From NCBI RefSeq assembly GCF_008692605.1, contig NZ_LFCT01000026.1, positions 1 to 64,000 of the forward strand: a stretch of DNA of 64,000 nucleotides, written 5' to 3'. Each line of letters begins with the position of its first letter. Position 1 is the first letter of the stretch. The notes beneath the pieces were generated by a model. The model saw nothing but the letters and a program-made list of their open reading frames with translations, was not told where the DNA came from and ran no database searches. The DNA is from Sphingobium estronivorans. GTDB lineage: Bacteria > Pseudomonadota > Alphaproteobacteria > Sphingomonadales > Sphingomonadaceae. A program made the translations under genes and the position numbers. Below are positions 8,575 through 17,566 of the stretch, one piece after another.

Positions 8575-8611
8575 ACCCGGCTCCTGAAATTGTCCGTTTT
8601 GAAAGCCGGGT
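8575..8611. terminator. Inverted repeat between convergent genes
   Basis: ACCCGGCT (8575-8582) and AGCCGGGT (8604-8611) are perfect complements separated by 21 bases, between the convergent kinase and MFS genes. There is no T tract, so bidirectional termination is only a guess. Confidence 0.35.
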
Positions 8612-8621
8612 AGCACCCATA

Positions 8622-9827
8622 TCAGCTTGCCTTGGGGTCCGGCAGCAATACTGCCAGAAATCCAATCGCAGGCAGAAACGCGCAGATGGCATACACCATT
8701 TCGATGCCCGCGCGATCCGCGACCTCGCCCAGCACCGCGGCGCCTACGCCACCCATGCCAAAGGAGAAACCGAAGAACAGCCCGGAGATCATGCCGATCT
8801 TGCCGGGCACCAAATCCTGCGCGAACACGACGATCGCGGGAAAGGCGGAGGCGAGGATCAGGCCGATCAGGACCGTCAGCGGGCCGGTCCAGAACAGGCT
8901 GGCATGCGGCAGCAACAGCGTGAAGGGCAGCGCGCCGAGGATCGAGAACCAGATCACACGCTTTCTGCCAAAGCGATCTCCCAGCGGTCCGCCACCGATA
9001 GTGCCCACCGCCACTGCGGCCAGGAAAGTGAACAGGTGCAACTGCGCAACCTCCACCGACACGCTGAAACGGTGGATCAGGTAGAAGGTGAAGTAGCTGG
9101 TGAGGCTTGCCAGGTAGACATATTTGGAGAAGATGAGCGCCAGCAAGACGGCGATCCCGCCCAATATCTTCCTGCGGGGCAGGGTGACGGCCGCCTTGGC
9201 ACCTCCCTTGCCGGTGGACAGGCGCGCAAGGCCGTGATGCCGGTACCATTGCCCGACGTTCCACAGGATCGCACAGGACAGCAGCGCCAGCATCGCGAAG
9301 AACGCAAGGCTCGTCTGCCCCCAACGCATGACGACAATGGCGGCTGCGAGAGGGCCGAGCGCGGAGCCGGCATTGCCGCCGACCTGAAACAGCGACTGGG
9401 CAAGGCCATGTCTGCGTCCTGCCGCCATCCGCGCAACGCGAGAGGATTCGGGATGGAATACCGACGAGCCCATTCCCAGCAGCGAGGCGCCGATCAGCAG
9501 CAGTCCATAGCTATGCGCAGCCGACAGCACCAACAGGCCCGCCAGTGAGAACAATGTGCCGCCCGGCAATGCGAGAGGCGTCGGTCGCTTGTCCGCATAA
9601 AGGCCAACCAGCGGCTGAAGGATCGACGCCGTCATCTGATAGACCAGCGTAACCAACCCGATCTGGCTGAACGAAAGGCCCAGTTCAGTTTTGAGGTTGG
9701 GATAGATGGCGGGCAAAAGCGATTGCAGCATATCATTGATGAGATGACAGGCGCTGATCGCGGCGATGACGCCGAAAGCCGTGGCCTCGGCGGCGGGTGG
9801 AGATAGGGCTGATCGGGTGGCGTTCAT
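8622..9827 (-). CDS. fsr: MFS exporter, fosmidomycin resistance (Fsr) family
   Basis: 401 residues with about twelve hydrophobic segments. It closely follows the Fsr family. HLINDMLQSLLPAIYPNLK near the N-terminus and GMGSSVFHPESSRVARMAA followed by RHGLAQSLFQVGGNAGS are near-identical in pattern to E. coli Fsr, a drug:proton antiporter of the inner membrane. It would export small toxic compounds; the natural substrate is unknown. It is divergent from an AraC-type gene, with 97 bases between the two starts, which suggests local control by that regulator. Confidence 0.88.
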   Translation of the reverse strand: MNATRSALSPPAAEATAFGVIAAISACHLINDMLQSLLPAIYPNLKTELGLSFSQIGLVTLVYQMTASILQPLVGLYADKRPTPLALPGGTLFSLAGLLVLSAAHSYGLLLIGASLLGMGSSVFHPESSRVARMAAGRRHGLAQSLFQVGGNAGSALGPLAAAIVVMRWGQTSLAFFAMLALLSCAILWNVGQWYRHHGLARLSTGKGGAKAAVTLPRRKILGGIAVLLALIFSKYVYLASLTSYFTFYLIHRFSVSVEVAQLHLFTFLAAVAVGTIGGGPLGDRFGRKRVIWFSILGALPFTLLLPHASLFWTGPLTVLIGLILASAFPAIVVFAQDLVPGKIGMISGLFFGFSFGMGGVGAAVLGEVADRAGIEMVYAICAFLPAIGFLAVLLPDPKAS

Positions 9828-9924
9828 GACGATGTTCCAAATTTGATAACGAACGCCTCTCTAGCCGCTCGCTTGATGGCCCGCATTCCTGTATGGGTCT
9901 TCCACTTTCGCGATTGGGACAGGC

Positions 9925-10743
9925 ATGCCTTGGAATGACCCCGCCTCGGTGGAGCATATTGATCGGCCCGTCGTCGGCATCGGCAACGAATATCCTCCCG
10001 CCTTCGAGCTCGATTGGCACACCCATCGGCGGGGTCAGTTGCTGTACGCCGCGCGCGGCGTGGTGGTGGTCAGCACACCATATGGCGCATGGGTAGCACC
10101 GCCCGAGCGCGCTGTATGGACGCCTCGCGGATGTCCCCATGCCGTTCGAATGGTCGGTGCCGTCAGCACGCGCAGCGTCCTGATCGAAGGGGATACGGAA
10201 GCCGCACTGGGTGACCGGAACAAGGTGATCCAGGTATCCTCGCTGCTCCGCAGCCTGCTTGAGGCCGCCTGCGACATCCCGCCGGAATATGATCGGGACG
10301 GACGAGACGGAAAGGTGATGGCGCTCCTGCTGGCCGAAGTGTCGGCAGCGCCCACGGTACCTCTTTCCGTTCCCTTTCCGCAGACGGCTGCCATTGCCGC
10401 CCGGTGCCAGGCTTTTCTGGAGCGGCCGACGCCACATGTCAGCATCGACCAGTGGAGCGCCGAACTGGGCATGGGCCGACGCGCCTTCACCCGCGCCTTT
10501 CGCCGGCAGACGGGCTTGAGCTTCGGCGCGTGGCGGCAGCAGGCCTGTATCTTGATCGCCCTCCCGAGACTGGCGGCGGGTGAATCCGTCACGACGATCG
10601 CCTTTGATCTGGGGTATGACAGTGCCGCATCGTTCACGACAATGTTCAAGCGGTTGGTCGGCGTGTCGCCCAGTCGTTACAGGCCAGGGGGGTCTTCGGC
10701 GGCGAACCCCGACATTAGCAAATGTCCGGTTTTGCGATATTAA
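9925..10743 (+). CDS. AraC family transcriptional regulator with N-terminal cupin
   Basis: 272 residues. The N-terminal third is a small cupin (FELDWHTHRRGQLLYAARG; then AWVAPPERAVWTPRGCPH), and the C-terminal part has the two AraC helix-turn-helix units (IDQWSAELGMGRRAFTRAF; and TIAFDLGYDSAASFTTMF followed by RLVGVSPSRYR). This arrangement resembles regulators that sit beside and control a drug efflux gene. It is transcribed away from the Fsr-like exporter. The ATG at 9925 has a GGGACAGG stretch just upstream. Confidence 0.85.
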   Translation: MPWNDPASVEHIDRPVVGIGNEYPPAFELDWHTHRRGQLLYAARGVVVVSTPYGAWVAPPERAVWTPRGCPHAVRMVGAVSTRSVLIEGDTEAALGDRNKVIQVSSLLRSLLEAACDIPPEYDRDGRDGKVMALLLAEVSAAPTVPLSVPFPQTAAIAARCQAFLERPTPHVSIDQWSAELGMGRRAFTRAFRRQTGLSFGAWRQQACILIALPRLAAGESVTTIAFDLGYDSAASFTTMFKRLVGVSPSRYRPGGSSAANPDISKCPVLRY

Positions 10744-10797
10744 AAATGGGCAGCTGAATGCAAGGCGCAGGTCAACGACGTGCCCTATCGAATGTCC

Positions 10798-10990
10798 AGT
10801 CGAGCGGATGGCGCAGTCGGCATCGATCAGATCGACGATGGCATCGTCGAAAGTCACCTCGGCCTGAAGACCGGGAAAGCGTACCAGAAACTCGGCGACG
10901 CCGGGCGCAACCATCACCTCTCCATAGTCGATGGATGCGGTGACGGTGAGTGTGTCAGTCGGGGTTTCCAGCCCCAAAGCAGCTTCGCCA
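10798..10990 (-). pseudogene. LysR-family regulator relic (start of substrate-binding domain)
   Basis: The minus strand encodes LTVTASIDYGEVMVAPGVAE, then FLVRFPGLQAEVTFDDAIVD and LIDADCAIR. This is the junction region and first strand/helix pattern of a LysR effector domain. No helix-turn-helix precedes it in a usable frame, and the family similarity ends near 10800, so only about 65 residues survive. It lies just beyond the AraC gene. The remainder of 10744-11286 shows nothing clear and becomes AT-rich from about 11150, probably the promoter of the next gene. Confidence 0.6.
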
Positions 10991-11286
10991 AATCGTCCGC
11001 ATCGCGCTTGCGCGCTCGCCGCGAATGAGCGAGGAAGATTGGGAAAATACGCTGCTGGTATTCCGGGCATGCCTGCGACGACACCGGAACAGCGTTGGCG
11101 GAGGATCGCCTGACACCCCTCAAAACCCCATCGGCGCCGTCCGTGCTATCACCATAATCCTTATGCGAAGGCGGGCAATATGTCCAATGTTAATCATCGA
11201 TTTCTTGGCATAAAGAAAGATAAATTCGATATATGACTAAAATCGCAATAGATATATTTTGTTATTAAATAGGGTTTTTAAAATCA

Positions 11287-11517
11287 ATGGATTGGTTTCC
11301 TGTTGTTTTCATAACATTCAAGATTTCTGTACTCGGCGCAGGGATGTTCTTCGCCGTCAAGTGGCATTATGATCGTGAAGAAAAGGCCGAGAAGGGGGAG
11401 GTGCTAAGCGCTGTTGGCAAGATAAGCGCGATCTTGGTGCTATCGCTCCTGGGACTGCTGTTCGCCACCTTCATGCTTGCCAAGATGCTTGGTTTGGACG
11501 TGGCATTCCCACGATAG
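11287..11517 (+). CDS. Small two-helix membrane protein, unknown function
   Basis: A 76-residue protein with hydrophobic segments at about residues 5-24 and 43-68 joined by a charged loop (KWHYDREEKAEKGE). That pattern fits a two-pass inner-membrane hairpin protein. I do not recognise a family. The upstream 120 bases are distinctly AT-rich, which suggests its own promoter, although the ribosome site is poor (AGGG about 12 bases before the ATG). It stands alone between the LysR relic and the DUF1214 gene end. Confidence 0.55.
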   Translation: MDWFPVVFITFKISVLGAGMFFAVKWHYDREEKAEKGEVLSAVGKISAILVLSLLGLLFATFMLAKMLGLDVAFPR

Positions 11518-11672
11518 GGCGCGCGCCCACCTGAGTAGCCTTACGTGAGGGGGACCAGACCCAACTGCTGCAGAGCAGTGAGCGCACAGTCCTGACCGAG
11601 TTCGAGCGAGGCGAGGGGCAGTTCACGGACCACAATGCTCCACGTTGGCGGGGCATTGCTCCGGATTGCGGT

Positions 11673-12950
11673 CTATCGAACTTGCGGCGCCCATTTGCGT
11701 TCGGCCAGTTGTTCGCGCCGCGCCATGGCGTCGATGACCGGGGTATCGGCTGGCAGGACTTTTCGCAGCGAGGCGAGCGGAACCAGCCGCGCGGTCGGCG
11801 CGTCCCGTCCCGCCAGCGGCGTCCCGATGTTCTGCCAGCGCATGAAGATGTAGCCTTCCGGATTGCCCGCCGGATCGAGCCAGTTCGGCACGCCGGGGTC
11901 TTCGAGCGAAATGACGAAACGGATCAACCCGTCATCATCGACCCGCGCCTGACGAGCGGTGAGGCTGTCCTGATGTTCGACGGTGTTGGGCGTGACGAAC
12001 CAGGGATCGCCGAGTTGGATGCCCTGATAGGCGGCGTCGGCCTTGCGGACGGTGATCAGCAGGGCTTCGTCCTTCCTGATCCTGTAGCGGGCCATCACGC
12101 TCATCTGTCCGCCCAAGCCGCCGGCGCCGGTATCCGACGGGCGTGGCGCGGGCAGTGCATTCACCATCGTCGCTCGCTCTATGGCGGGGACATAGCCGTC
12201 GGCCCACAGCTTGGCCGCTTGCCGCAGCGCGGTCGCGGCTTGCGCGAACGGGCTGCGATAGAGGCGGGGCGCGGGTTGGTCGAGCCGTTCGATGAACAGG
12301 GCCGTCGGCGTCTGCCGCCAGTCGTCGAAGGACTGGCGGACAAGGATCGCCGCCGCATGATCGGGCATCGCGAACCAGTGCGCCCCGGCGCGGGGCGAAC
12401 CGCCCAGATAGAATTCGAAATCCTCGCCCGGTCTGGCGCCTCTATCGTCGGGCCGGATCACCATCAGATTTTTGCCCAGCCCGACGATCGGATATTGGTC
12501 GATGACCTGAAAGCTCAGGTCCGCATGGGTGCCGCGCCGGCCGTAGATGCGATAGGCCCCGCCCGGCTCAAGCAGGGCGGAGCGATAGAGATTGTCGGGA
12601 TTATAGAGACCGGGCAGGCCTTCCACGCCAGCACCCCGGCTGAAATAGGGGGTGCCGATCAGGCCCAGCTGCTCGGTAAAACCCCATGCCTGCGCCAACA
12701 GGCCCGCCAGATATTTTTCGGTATTCTGGCGCGCTATCTCCGAACTGTTGGCATAGGGATCGGCGCGCAGCCGGGCGCTCACGTCGCGCAGCGCGTCGAT
12801 CAGCGGGGCGGCGGGGTCTGTCGCCTGCGCTGTGGCGGCGCTGGCCGGCCCTTTGCGCATGGCCGCTTCGCCAGCATCCCCGCTGGCCGCGACGGCCGTT
12901 GGCAGAGGCGTCAGCGCGGCGAGCAGGCAAAGGGCATATCGCATGGTCAT
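11673..12950 (-). CDS. Exported DUF1214-type protein (second of pair)
   Basis: 425 residues from the ATG at 12950. It begins with a signal peptide (MRYALCLLAALTPLPTAVAA) and contains the DUF1214-like C-terminal half (ALLITVRKADAAYQGIQLGD, then a phenylalanine/tryptophan-rich stretch ending DPGVPNWLDPAGNPEG). Its layout parallels the gene before it in the operon, including the YRIYGRRGTHADLSFQV segment, so the two look like diverged paralogues. The biochemical role of this family is not established. The stop of the upstream paralogue lies four bases away, so the genes are co-transcribed with the TonB-dependent receptor. Confidence 0.75.
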   Translation of the reverse strand: MTMRYALCLLAALTPLPTAVAASGDAGEAAMRKGPASAATAQATDPAAPLIDALRDVSARLRADPYANSSEIARQNTEKYLAGLLAQAWGFTEQLGLIGTPYFSRGAGVEGLPGLYNPDNLYRSALLEPGGAYRIYGRRGTHADLSFQVIDQYPIVGLGKNLMVIRPDDRGARPGEDFEFYLGGSPRAGAHWFAMPDHAAAILVRQSFDDWRQTPTALFIERLDQPAPRLYRSPFAQAATALRQAAKLWADGYVPAIERATMVNALPAPRPSDTGAGGLGGQMSVMARYRIRKDEALLITVRKADAAYQGIQLGDPWFVTPNTVEHQDSLTARQARVDDDGLIRFVISLEDPGVPNWLDPAGNPEGYIFMRWQNIGTPLAGRDAPTARLVPLASLRKVLPADTPVIDAMARREQLAERKWAPQVR

Positions 12951-12954
12951 GGTC

Positions 12955-14211
12955 TTAATTATCGAACCTAAGTTGCACGTGCCGGCGACGTTCGGCCATG
13001 ATTTTCCCACGCTGCTCCTCGCTGACAACTGGCGTGTCCTTGGGCAGATATTTTCGTATCTCGGTTAGCTTCACCTTGGTCGCTGTCGGATATTGCTCGG
13101 GATTGAAGGTCTTTTCCTTCATTCCGTCATAGCGGAGCAGAATGACACCCCGCCGGCGTCCCGTCGTATCAATCCAGTTGGCCACGCCGGGATCGCGACC
13201 GGCAATGACGAAATAATAGGAACCGTCCGCGCTTCTCGCTGCCTGATCGCCCGTCAGACTCGTCTGGCGATTGCCATATTCGAGCGAGGAGAACCAAAGG
13301 TCCGCGAGTTGAATGCCTTGATAATTGCCACTCATCGGCCATGTCCGCACGATCAGGGCTTCGTCGGGGGCGAGATCGAAATTGCCGCTGACCATGAAGC
13401 GCCCCGGAGCGCCGCCAAGCGCACCCGGATCGAAGGGTTCGCCGATCGTATTGGCCGCGCGCTTGAGATAACGGGCATCGACCATTGTCGGCCAGACGCG
13501 CACATGCGTCCGCAGGTCGGCGGCCGCCTTGCGGAGACGCGTCGCCATCGCGGCATCGGTCAGGACAGGTTTCAGGTCGCCTTCATGACCCACCCGATCG
13601 ATATGCACGTCGCCCGGCGTTTCGCTGCGCCAGTCGCTGAAGATCTGGCGGACCCAGAGCTGGTTGGCGTCCTTTGGGTTTTCCAGCCAGTTGCCCGGTC
13701 GCTTGTCGGGCGACAGCCACAGTTCGAACGTGCCATCCGGTTTGACCTTCAGATTGTCGAAGCTGAGAACCGACGCGGATCGCCCGCCGCCAGCGACATA
13801 GGGATCGCCGGCATAGACCTGAAAATCGAGCCGCCGGTTCTTGCCCAGCCTACCCCACACCCGATAGGTCTCGCCGCCGTTGAGCGTCGCCATCAGGTAC
13901 CGCTGGTCGGGATTGTCGCCGCCTTCGCGGATGCGGTGATCGAGGACGCGAAAATAGGGAAAATCGCCGTCGAACACGAGGTCTTCCTCGATCCGGGCCA
14001 CCATCAAGCTCGCCAGATAGGCATAAGCCGACGCCTGATTTTCCGCGTCGCGGTAAAAGGGATGCTGCCGCAGAAAAGTGGCGGACTCGGCCGTCGCCTG
14101 CTGAAATTCGTCCCAGGCGGCATCCAGCTCCCGGCTATCGGATGATTGGGCCGATGCAGGAACGGCCCAGGCCAAGGCGGCGGCGACAAGGCTGATGGCG
14201 ATATGTTTCAC
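12955..14211 (-). CDS. Exported DUF1214-type protein (first of pair)
   Basis: 418 residues with a clear signal peptide ending at AVPASAQ. The middle region has ETYRVWGRLGKNRRLDFQVY, and the C-terminal half the DUF1214-like pattern (NYQGIQLADLWFSSLEY; DPGVANWIDTTGRRRG). It is therefore periplasmic or surface-bound. It follows the receptor gene by 71 bases and precedes its paralogue by four. The location suggests that it handles the ligand taken up or sensed by the receptor, but no enzymatic motif is evident, so any activity is unknown. Confidence 0.75.
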   Translation of the reverse strand: MKHIAISLVAAALAWAVPASAQSSDSRELDAAWDEFQQATAESATFLRQHPFYRDAENQASAYAYLASLMVARIEEDLVFDGDFPYFRVLDHRIREGGDNPDQRYLMATLNGGETYRVWGRLGKNRRLDFQVYAGDPYVAGGGRSASVLSFDNLKVKPDGTFELWLSPDKRPGNWLENPKDANQLWVRQIFSDWRSETPGDVHIDRVGHEGDLKPVLTDAAMATRLRKAAADLRTHVRVWPTMVDARYLKRAANTIGEPFDPGALGGAPGRFMVSGNFDLAPDEALIVRTWPMSGNYQGIQLADLWFSSLEYGNRQTSLTGDQAARSADGSYYFVIAGRDPGVANWIDTTGRRRGVILLRYDGMKEKTFNPEQYPTATKVKLTEIRKYLPKDTPVVSEEQRGKIMAERRRHVQLRFDN

Positions 14212-14282
14212 ACCCGTACCTCTTTTTTAGAATGACGATAGGGGCAGGCGCACAGAAGGCGCCTGCCAGCGGCATATCCGCC

Positions 14283-16871
14283 TTAGAATTGGAAACTGAA
14301 GTCGAGGCCCCAGGTCGCGGGATCGCCATAGACGTTGCCCGCAAATCCCAGGGCGCCAAAATCGACGCCCACGGCCTTGTATTTCTTGTTCGTGATGTTC
14401 TTGCCCCAGAACCCGATCGTGGCCTTGCCTGTGCCCAGTTCGAGATCGGACAGGGCGATGCGCGCATCAAGCAACCCTCGCGCGGGCGAGGCGATCTTCT
14501 CCCCGAACGGAGCGGTCAGAGGATTGGGACTGAAGAATATCTTTCCCCGGTAATTATAGTCGAGCCTGAAGGCCATCTTTCCAAGTTCTTCCACCGCGAA
14601 TTCATATTGCGCGCCCGCATTCAATGTCGTCGACGCAGAATAGGTGAATTTGGCGATGTCGGCGATGTCGACCGTGGCGTTCACGGGATAGCCAAGCGAA
14701 TTGGCCGAGGTATTGAATATTTCGAACTTCTTGAACTTGCGGTCGACATAGCCGAAGGTCGCATAGGCCGTCAGCCCTTCATAAGGAACGGCGTTGGCCT
14801 CTATCTCTATCCCCTTGTAGCGCGCCTTGCCGGCGTTGGTGATCACCGCCGACGCCCCGTTGGGGGTAGCGATGAAGGAGTTCACCTGAACATCCTTATG
14901 GTCCGCATAATAGGCCGTCGTATTGAACCGCAGCCGCCGATCGAAAAGATCGGCCTTCAGGCCCACTTCATAAGAGGTCAAACTTTCGGGATTGAAACCG
15001 CTGTCGAAGGCCCGCGCGCTGAAACCGCCCGCCTTGTAGCCGGTGGCGACGCGGGCATAGCCCATGATGCCGTCGTCGAACTTGTAATCGGCGGTGATAG
15101 CCCAGTTGAATTTGCTGAAGTCGATCTTCGGTGCGCGAACGAGGGGCTGCGTCTGGTTGATAGACTTATCGTCCCAGGTGTAACGCGCGCCGCCTGTCAG
15201 GCCGAGACGATCGGTGACATGCCAGGTGCTTTGCAGGAATACGGCCTTGGTCGTCGATTCCGTGCTGTAGGTGAGTTGCGGGGTGGTGAGAACGGCGCCG
15301 CCGGCGGTGATGAAATTTACCACCTGCGGGCTGGTCTCATGGCCCTTTTCATTGAAATAATAGGCGCCCAGCACATAATCGACGCTATCGCCCACTTTGC
15401 CGATCAAGTTCAGTTCCTGCGACCATTGGTGCTGACGCCGGAACCCGGCGGCATGATAAAGGCTGACAGGAAACAGCGTCGCGCCCTGACCGGAACGGCG
15501 ACCGAGCAGGCCAGAATTGCCCTGGTAACTGCTGTCGGCCACATCCTGAGTCCACTTGCGATAGCCCGTGAGGGATTTGAGCGTGGTATCATCGTTGATG
15601 TCGAGTTCGAGCGTCAGCGCATGGCCCTGCACCTTGTCGATCGTCTTGCCGTCGGAATCGATGCTGACCTGATCCAGCCGGGTGGGCGAAACCGTGAAGG
15701 TGCCGCCGCCCGCGCCCGGCGAAGCCGCGAAGTAATTCAGCAGCAAAGGGCTGGCCGCAGTCAGCTGAAAGGCATTCGAAAACGCCTTGCTGCGGTTGTA
15801 ATCATAGGTGTAGCTCGCCCGGAACCCGGACTTGCGGTCGAACAGCAAGGCCGCGCGCGCGCCATCGGCGCGATAGGCGCCGGGATCGCGGCTGTCGGGC
15901 GTCAAGATGTTGTTGACGATACCGTCGCGCTGCTTGTGCAGATAGGTGAAGGAGGCGCGCAGGCCGGTGTCCCCCAGTTCCCCGGTATCGACCACCGTGC
16001 GCGATTGCAGGAAGCCATAATTGCCGACGCTGAACTTCTGGCGAAGACCGAAGTCCTGATCGGGCTTGCGCGTGATCAGGTTGACAGCGCCGCCGATGGT
16101 GTTGCGCCCATACAGCGTGCCCTGCGGTCCGCGCAGCACTTCCACCCGCTCCAGATCGGCGATTTCGAAGGCTGAGCCGGCGGTACGGGCGATGATGATC
16201 CCGTCGACATACATGCCGACCGGACTGTCGGCGGTGAGCAGCGGATCGGCCGTGCCGAGGCCGCGAATGAATAGTCCGACATTGTTGGGAGCCCCCGCGG
16301 CCGCGCTGACGACCAGACTGGGTGCGATGGAACCCAGATTGGCTACGGTCGATATCGAACGCGCCTCAATGGTCTGTTCAGTGATCGCGCTGATCGCCAG
16401 GGGCGTTTCCTGAAGATTTTCGGAACGCTTTTGCGCGGTGACAATGATCTCTTCCACACCGGACGCGGCAGGTTCGCTGGCGGCGGGCACGGCAGCCGGC
16501 GCTGTTGCCTGCACGGCCCTGCGCGGCTGCGGTGCCGCGATCTGCTTTGTCAGGGGCCGACCGCTGCCCCGCACGACGACGATATTCGGTCCGGCATTGC
16601 GATGCGCCAGCCCGCTCCCAGCCAGCAAGCGGCGCAAGGCTTCGTCGGTCGTGAAACGGCCGTTCAGCGCGGGCGCCTGCTTGCCGTCCACATCGGCGTC
16701 GGAAAATAATATCTGTATGTCGGCCGCACCGGCGAGATGCTTCAACGCGGCGCCCAGCGGCTGCGGCGCCATATCATATGTCTGAGCCTGGGCGCCGGAT
16801 TGCGCATAGGCAGGGCTAGCCATGATGACGGCCAGCGCTGCTCCGGTTGCCAGCGTTCCATATTTCAGCAT
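14283..16871 (-). CDS. TonB-dependent receptor with N-terminal STN signalling domain
   Basis: About 862 residues. A signal peptide ends at MASPAYAQ and is followed by a secretin/TonB short N-terminal (STN) domain at roughly residues 30-100 (QPLGAALKHLAGAADIQILF). Then come a TonB-box-like VEEIIVTAQKRSENLQETPL, the plug (VEVLRGPQGTLYGRNTIGGA) and a beta-barrel ending in the usual aromatic WGLDFSFQF. STN-bearing receptors import a ligand and also signal to an inner-membrane anti-sigma factor. The ECF sigma and FecR genes lie immediately upstream in the opposite direction, so the system looks like a complete surface-signalling unit. The substrate is unknown; no siderophore or sugar genes sit nearby, only two DUF1214-type proteins. 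Confidence 0.92.
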   Translation of the reverse strand: MLKYGTLATGAALAVIMASPAYAQSGAQAQTYDMAPQPLGAALKHLAGAADIQILFSDADVDGKQAPALNGRFTTDEALRRLLAGSGLAHRNAGPNIVVVRGSGRPLTKQIAAPQPRRAVQATAPAAVPAASEPAASGVEEIIVTAQKRSENLQETPLAISAITEQTIEARSISTVANLGSIAPSLVVSAAAGAPNNVGLFIRGLGTADPLLTADSPVGMYVDGIIIARTAGSAFEIADLERVEVLRGPQGTLYGRNTIGGAVNLITRKPDQDFGLRQKFSVGNYGFLQSRTVVDTGELGDTGLRASFTYLHKQRDGIVNNILTPDSRDPGAYRADGARAALLFDRKSGFRASYTYDYNRSKAFSNAFQLTAASPLLLNYFAASPGAGGGTFTVSPTRLDQVSIDSDGKTIDKVQGHALTLELDINDDTTLKSLTGYRKWTQDVADSSYQGNSGLLGRRSGQGATLFPVSLYHAAGFRRQHQWSQELNLIGKVGDSVDYVLGAYYFNEKGHETSPQVVNFITAGGAVLTTPQLTYSTESTTKAVFLQSTWHVTDRLGLTGGARYTWDDKSINQTQPLVRAPKIDFSKFNWAITADYKFDDGIMGYARVATGYKAGGFSARAFDSGFNPESLTSYEVGLKADLFDRRLRFNTTAYYADHKDVQVNSFIATPNGASAVITNAGKARYKGIEIEANAVPYEGLTAYATFGYVDRKFKKFEIFNTSANSLGYPVNATVDIADIAKFTYSASTTLNAGAQYEFAVEELGKMAFRLDYNYRGKIFFSPNPLTAPFGEKIASPARGLLDARIALSDLELGTGKATIGFWGKNITNKKYKAVGVDFGALGFAGNVYGDPATWGLDFSFQF

Positions 16872-16999
16872 CCTTTTGTCTCCCCCGACCATATGGTGAC
16901 TATGTGTATGTTGCTTGCGTAGGGAATGACGGGATTTTCACCGCGACCCGTAATCGTTGCTCAAAATATTTTTTGAATTGCGGATACCATGTTAGGCAT

Positions 17000-17566
17000 A
17001 TGGTCGAGGAATCGCCACGAAGGCGGTGGGAAGAGGATGTGAAGGCGCTGGGGCAAGTGACACTGATGGGAGGCATTGCGGCCCATTATGCGCGCCTTTT
17101 CCGTGTCGTGCGCAGCAGGGGGCTCAACCGGGACGATGCCGCCGACATCGTACAGGACGCTTATGTGCGGCTGACGGCAGCGGCTGAACAGACCGAAGTG
17201 CGGAACCCCGGTGCATTCCTGCATGTGACGGCCATCAACCTCATTCGGGATCGCGGCCGGGCGTCGGGAATACAGAGGCTGGCCGCTGAAAACGACGCCG
17301 CGCCCGATGACATCGCCTGTACGGCCCCTGATGTCGAACGTGCGATTATCGGTCGACAGGATCTCGCGGTGCTGGAGCGTGCGCTGGCGGAATTGCCGCC
17401 CAAACGGCGCGCCGCGCTCGTCCTGTATCGTTTTGACAATATGAGCCATGCCGCTATCGCGCAGCAGCTCGGCATCAGCATATCGATGGTCGAGAAACAT
17501 GTCCGGCTTGCGCTCGACCACTGCCGCCTTCGCTTGTCGGAAGCGGGCGAGGTGCACAATGGATAA
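17000..17566 (+). CDS. ECF sigma factor, FecI-type
   Basis: 188 residues. Region 2 is seen in HYARLFRVVRSRGLNRDDAA followed by DIVQDAYVRL, and region 4 in ERALAELPPKRRAALVLYR and AIAQQLGISISMVEKHVRLA. The small size and absence of region 3 fit the FecI-like extracytoplasmic function group. The ATG at 17000 is my choice; GTG and ATG codons between 17039 and 17066 are alternatives because no strong ribosome site marks the start. The stop codon overlaps the start of the FecR-type gene by eight bases. It probably drives transcription of the divergent receptor operon. Confidence 0.87.
   Translation: MVEESPRRRWEEDVKALGQVTLMGGIAAHYARLFRVVRSRGLNRDDAADIVQDAYVRLTAAAEQTEVRNPGAFLHVTAINLIRDRGRASGIQRLAAENDAAPDDIACTAPDVERAIIGRQDLAVLERALAELPPKRRAALVLYRFDNMSHAAIAQQLGISISMVEKHVRLALDHCRLRLSEAGEVHNG

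Noticed and set aside
11518..11672. A stretch with a plus-strand reading TQLLQSSERTVLTEFERGE that could be a gene relic.
   Set aside because: Too short and no family could be named, so I left it unannotated.
14232..16175. A 647-codon plus-strand open frame opposite the TonB-dependent receptor.
   Set aside because: It is the antisense shadow of a clear receptor gene and shows no family pattern.
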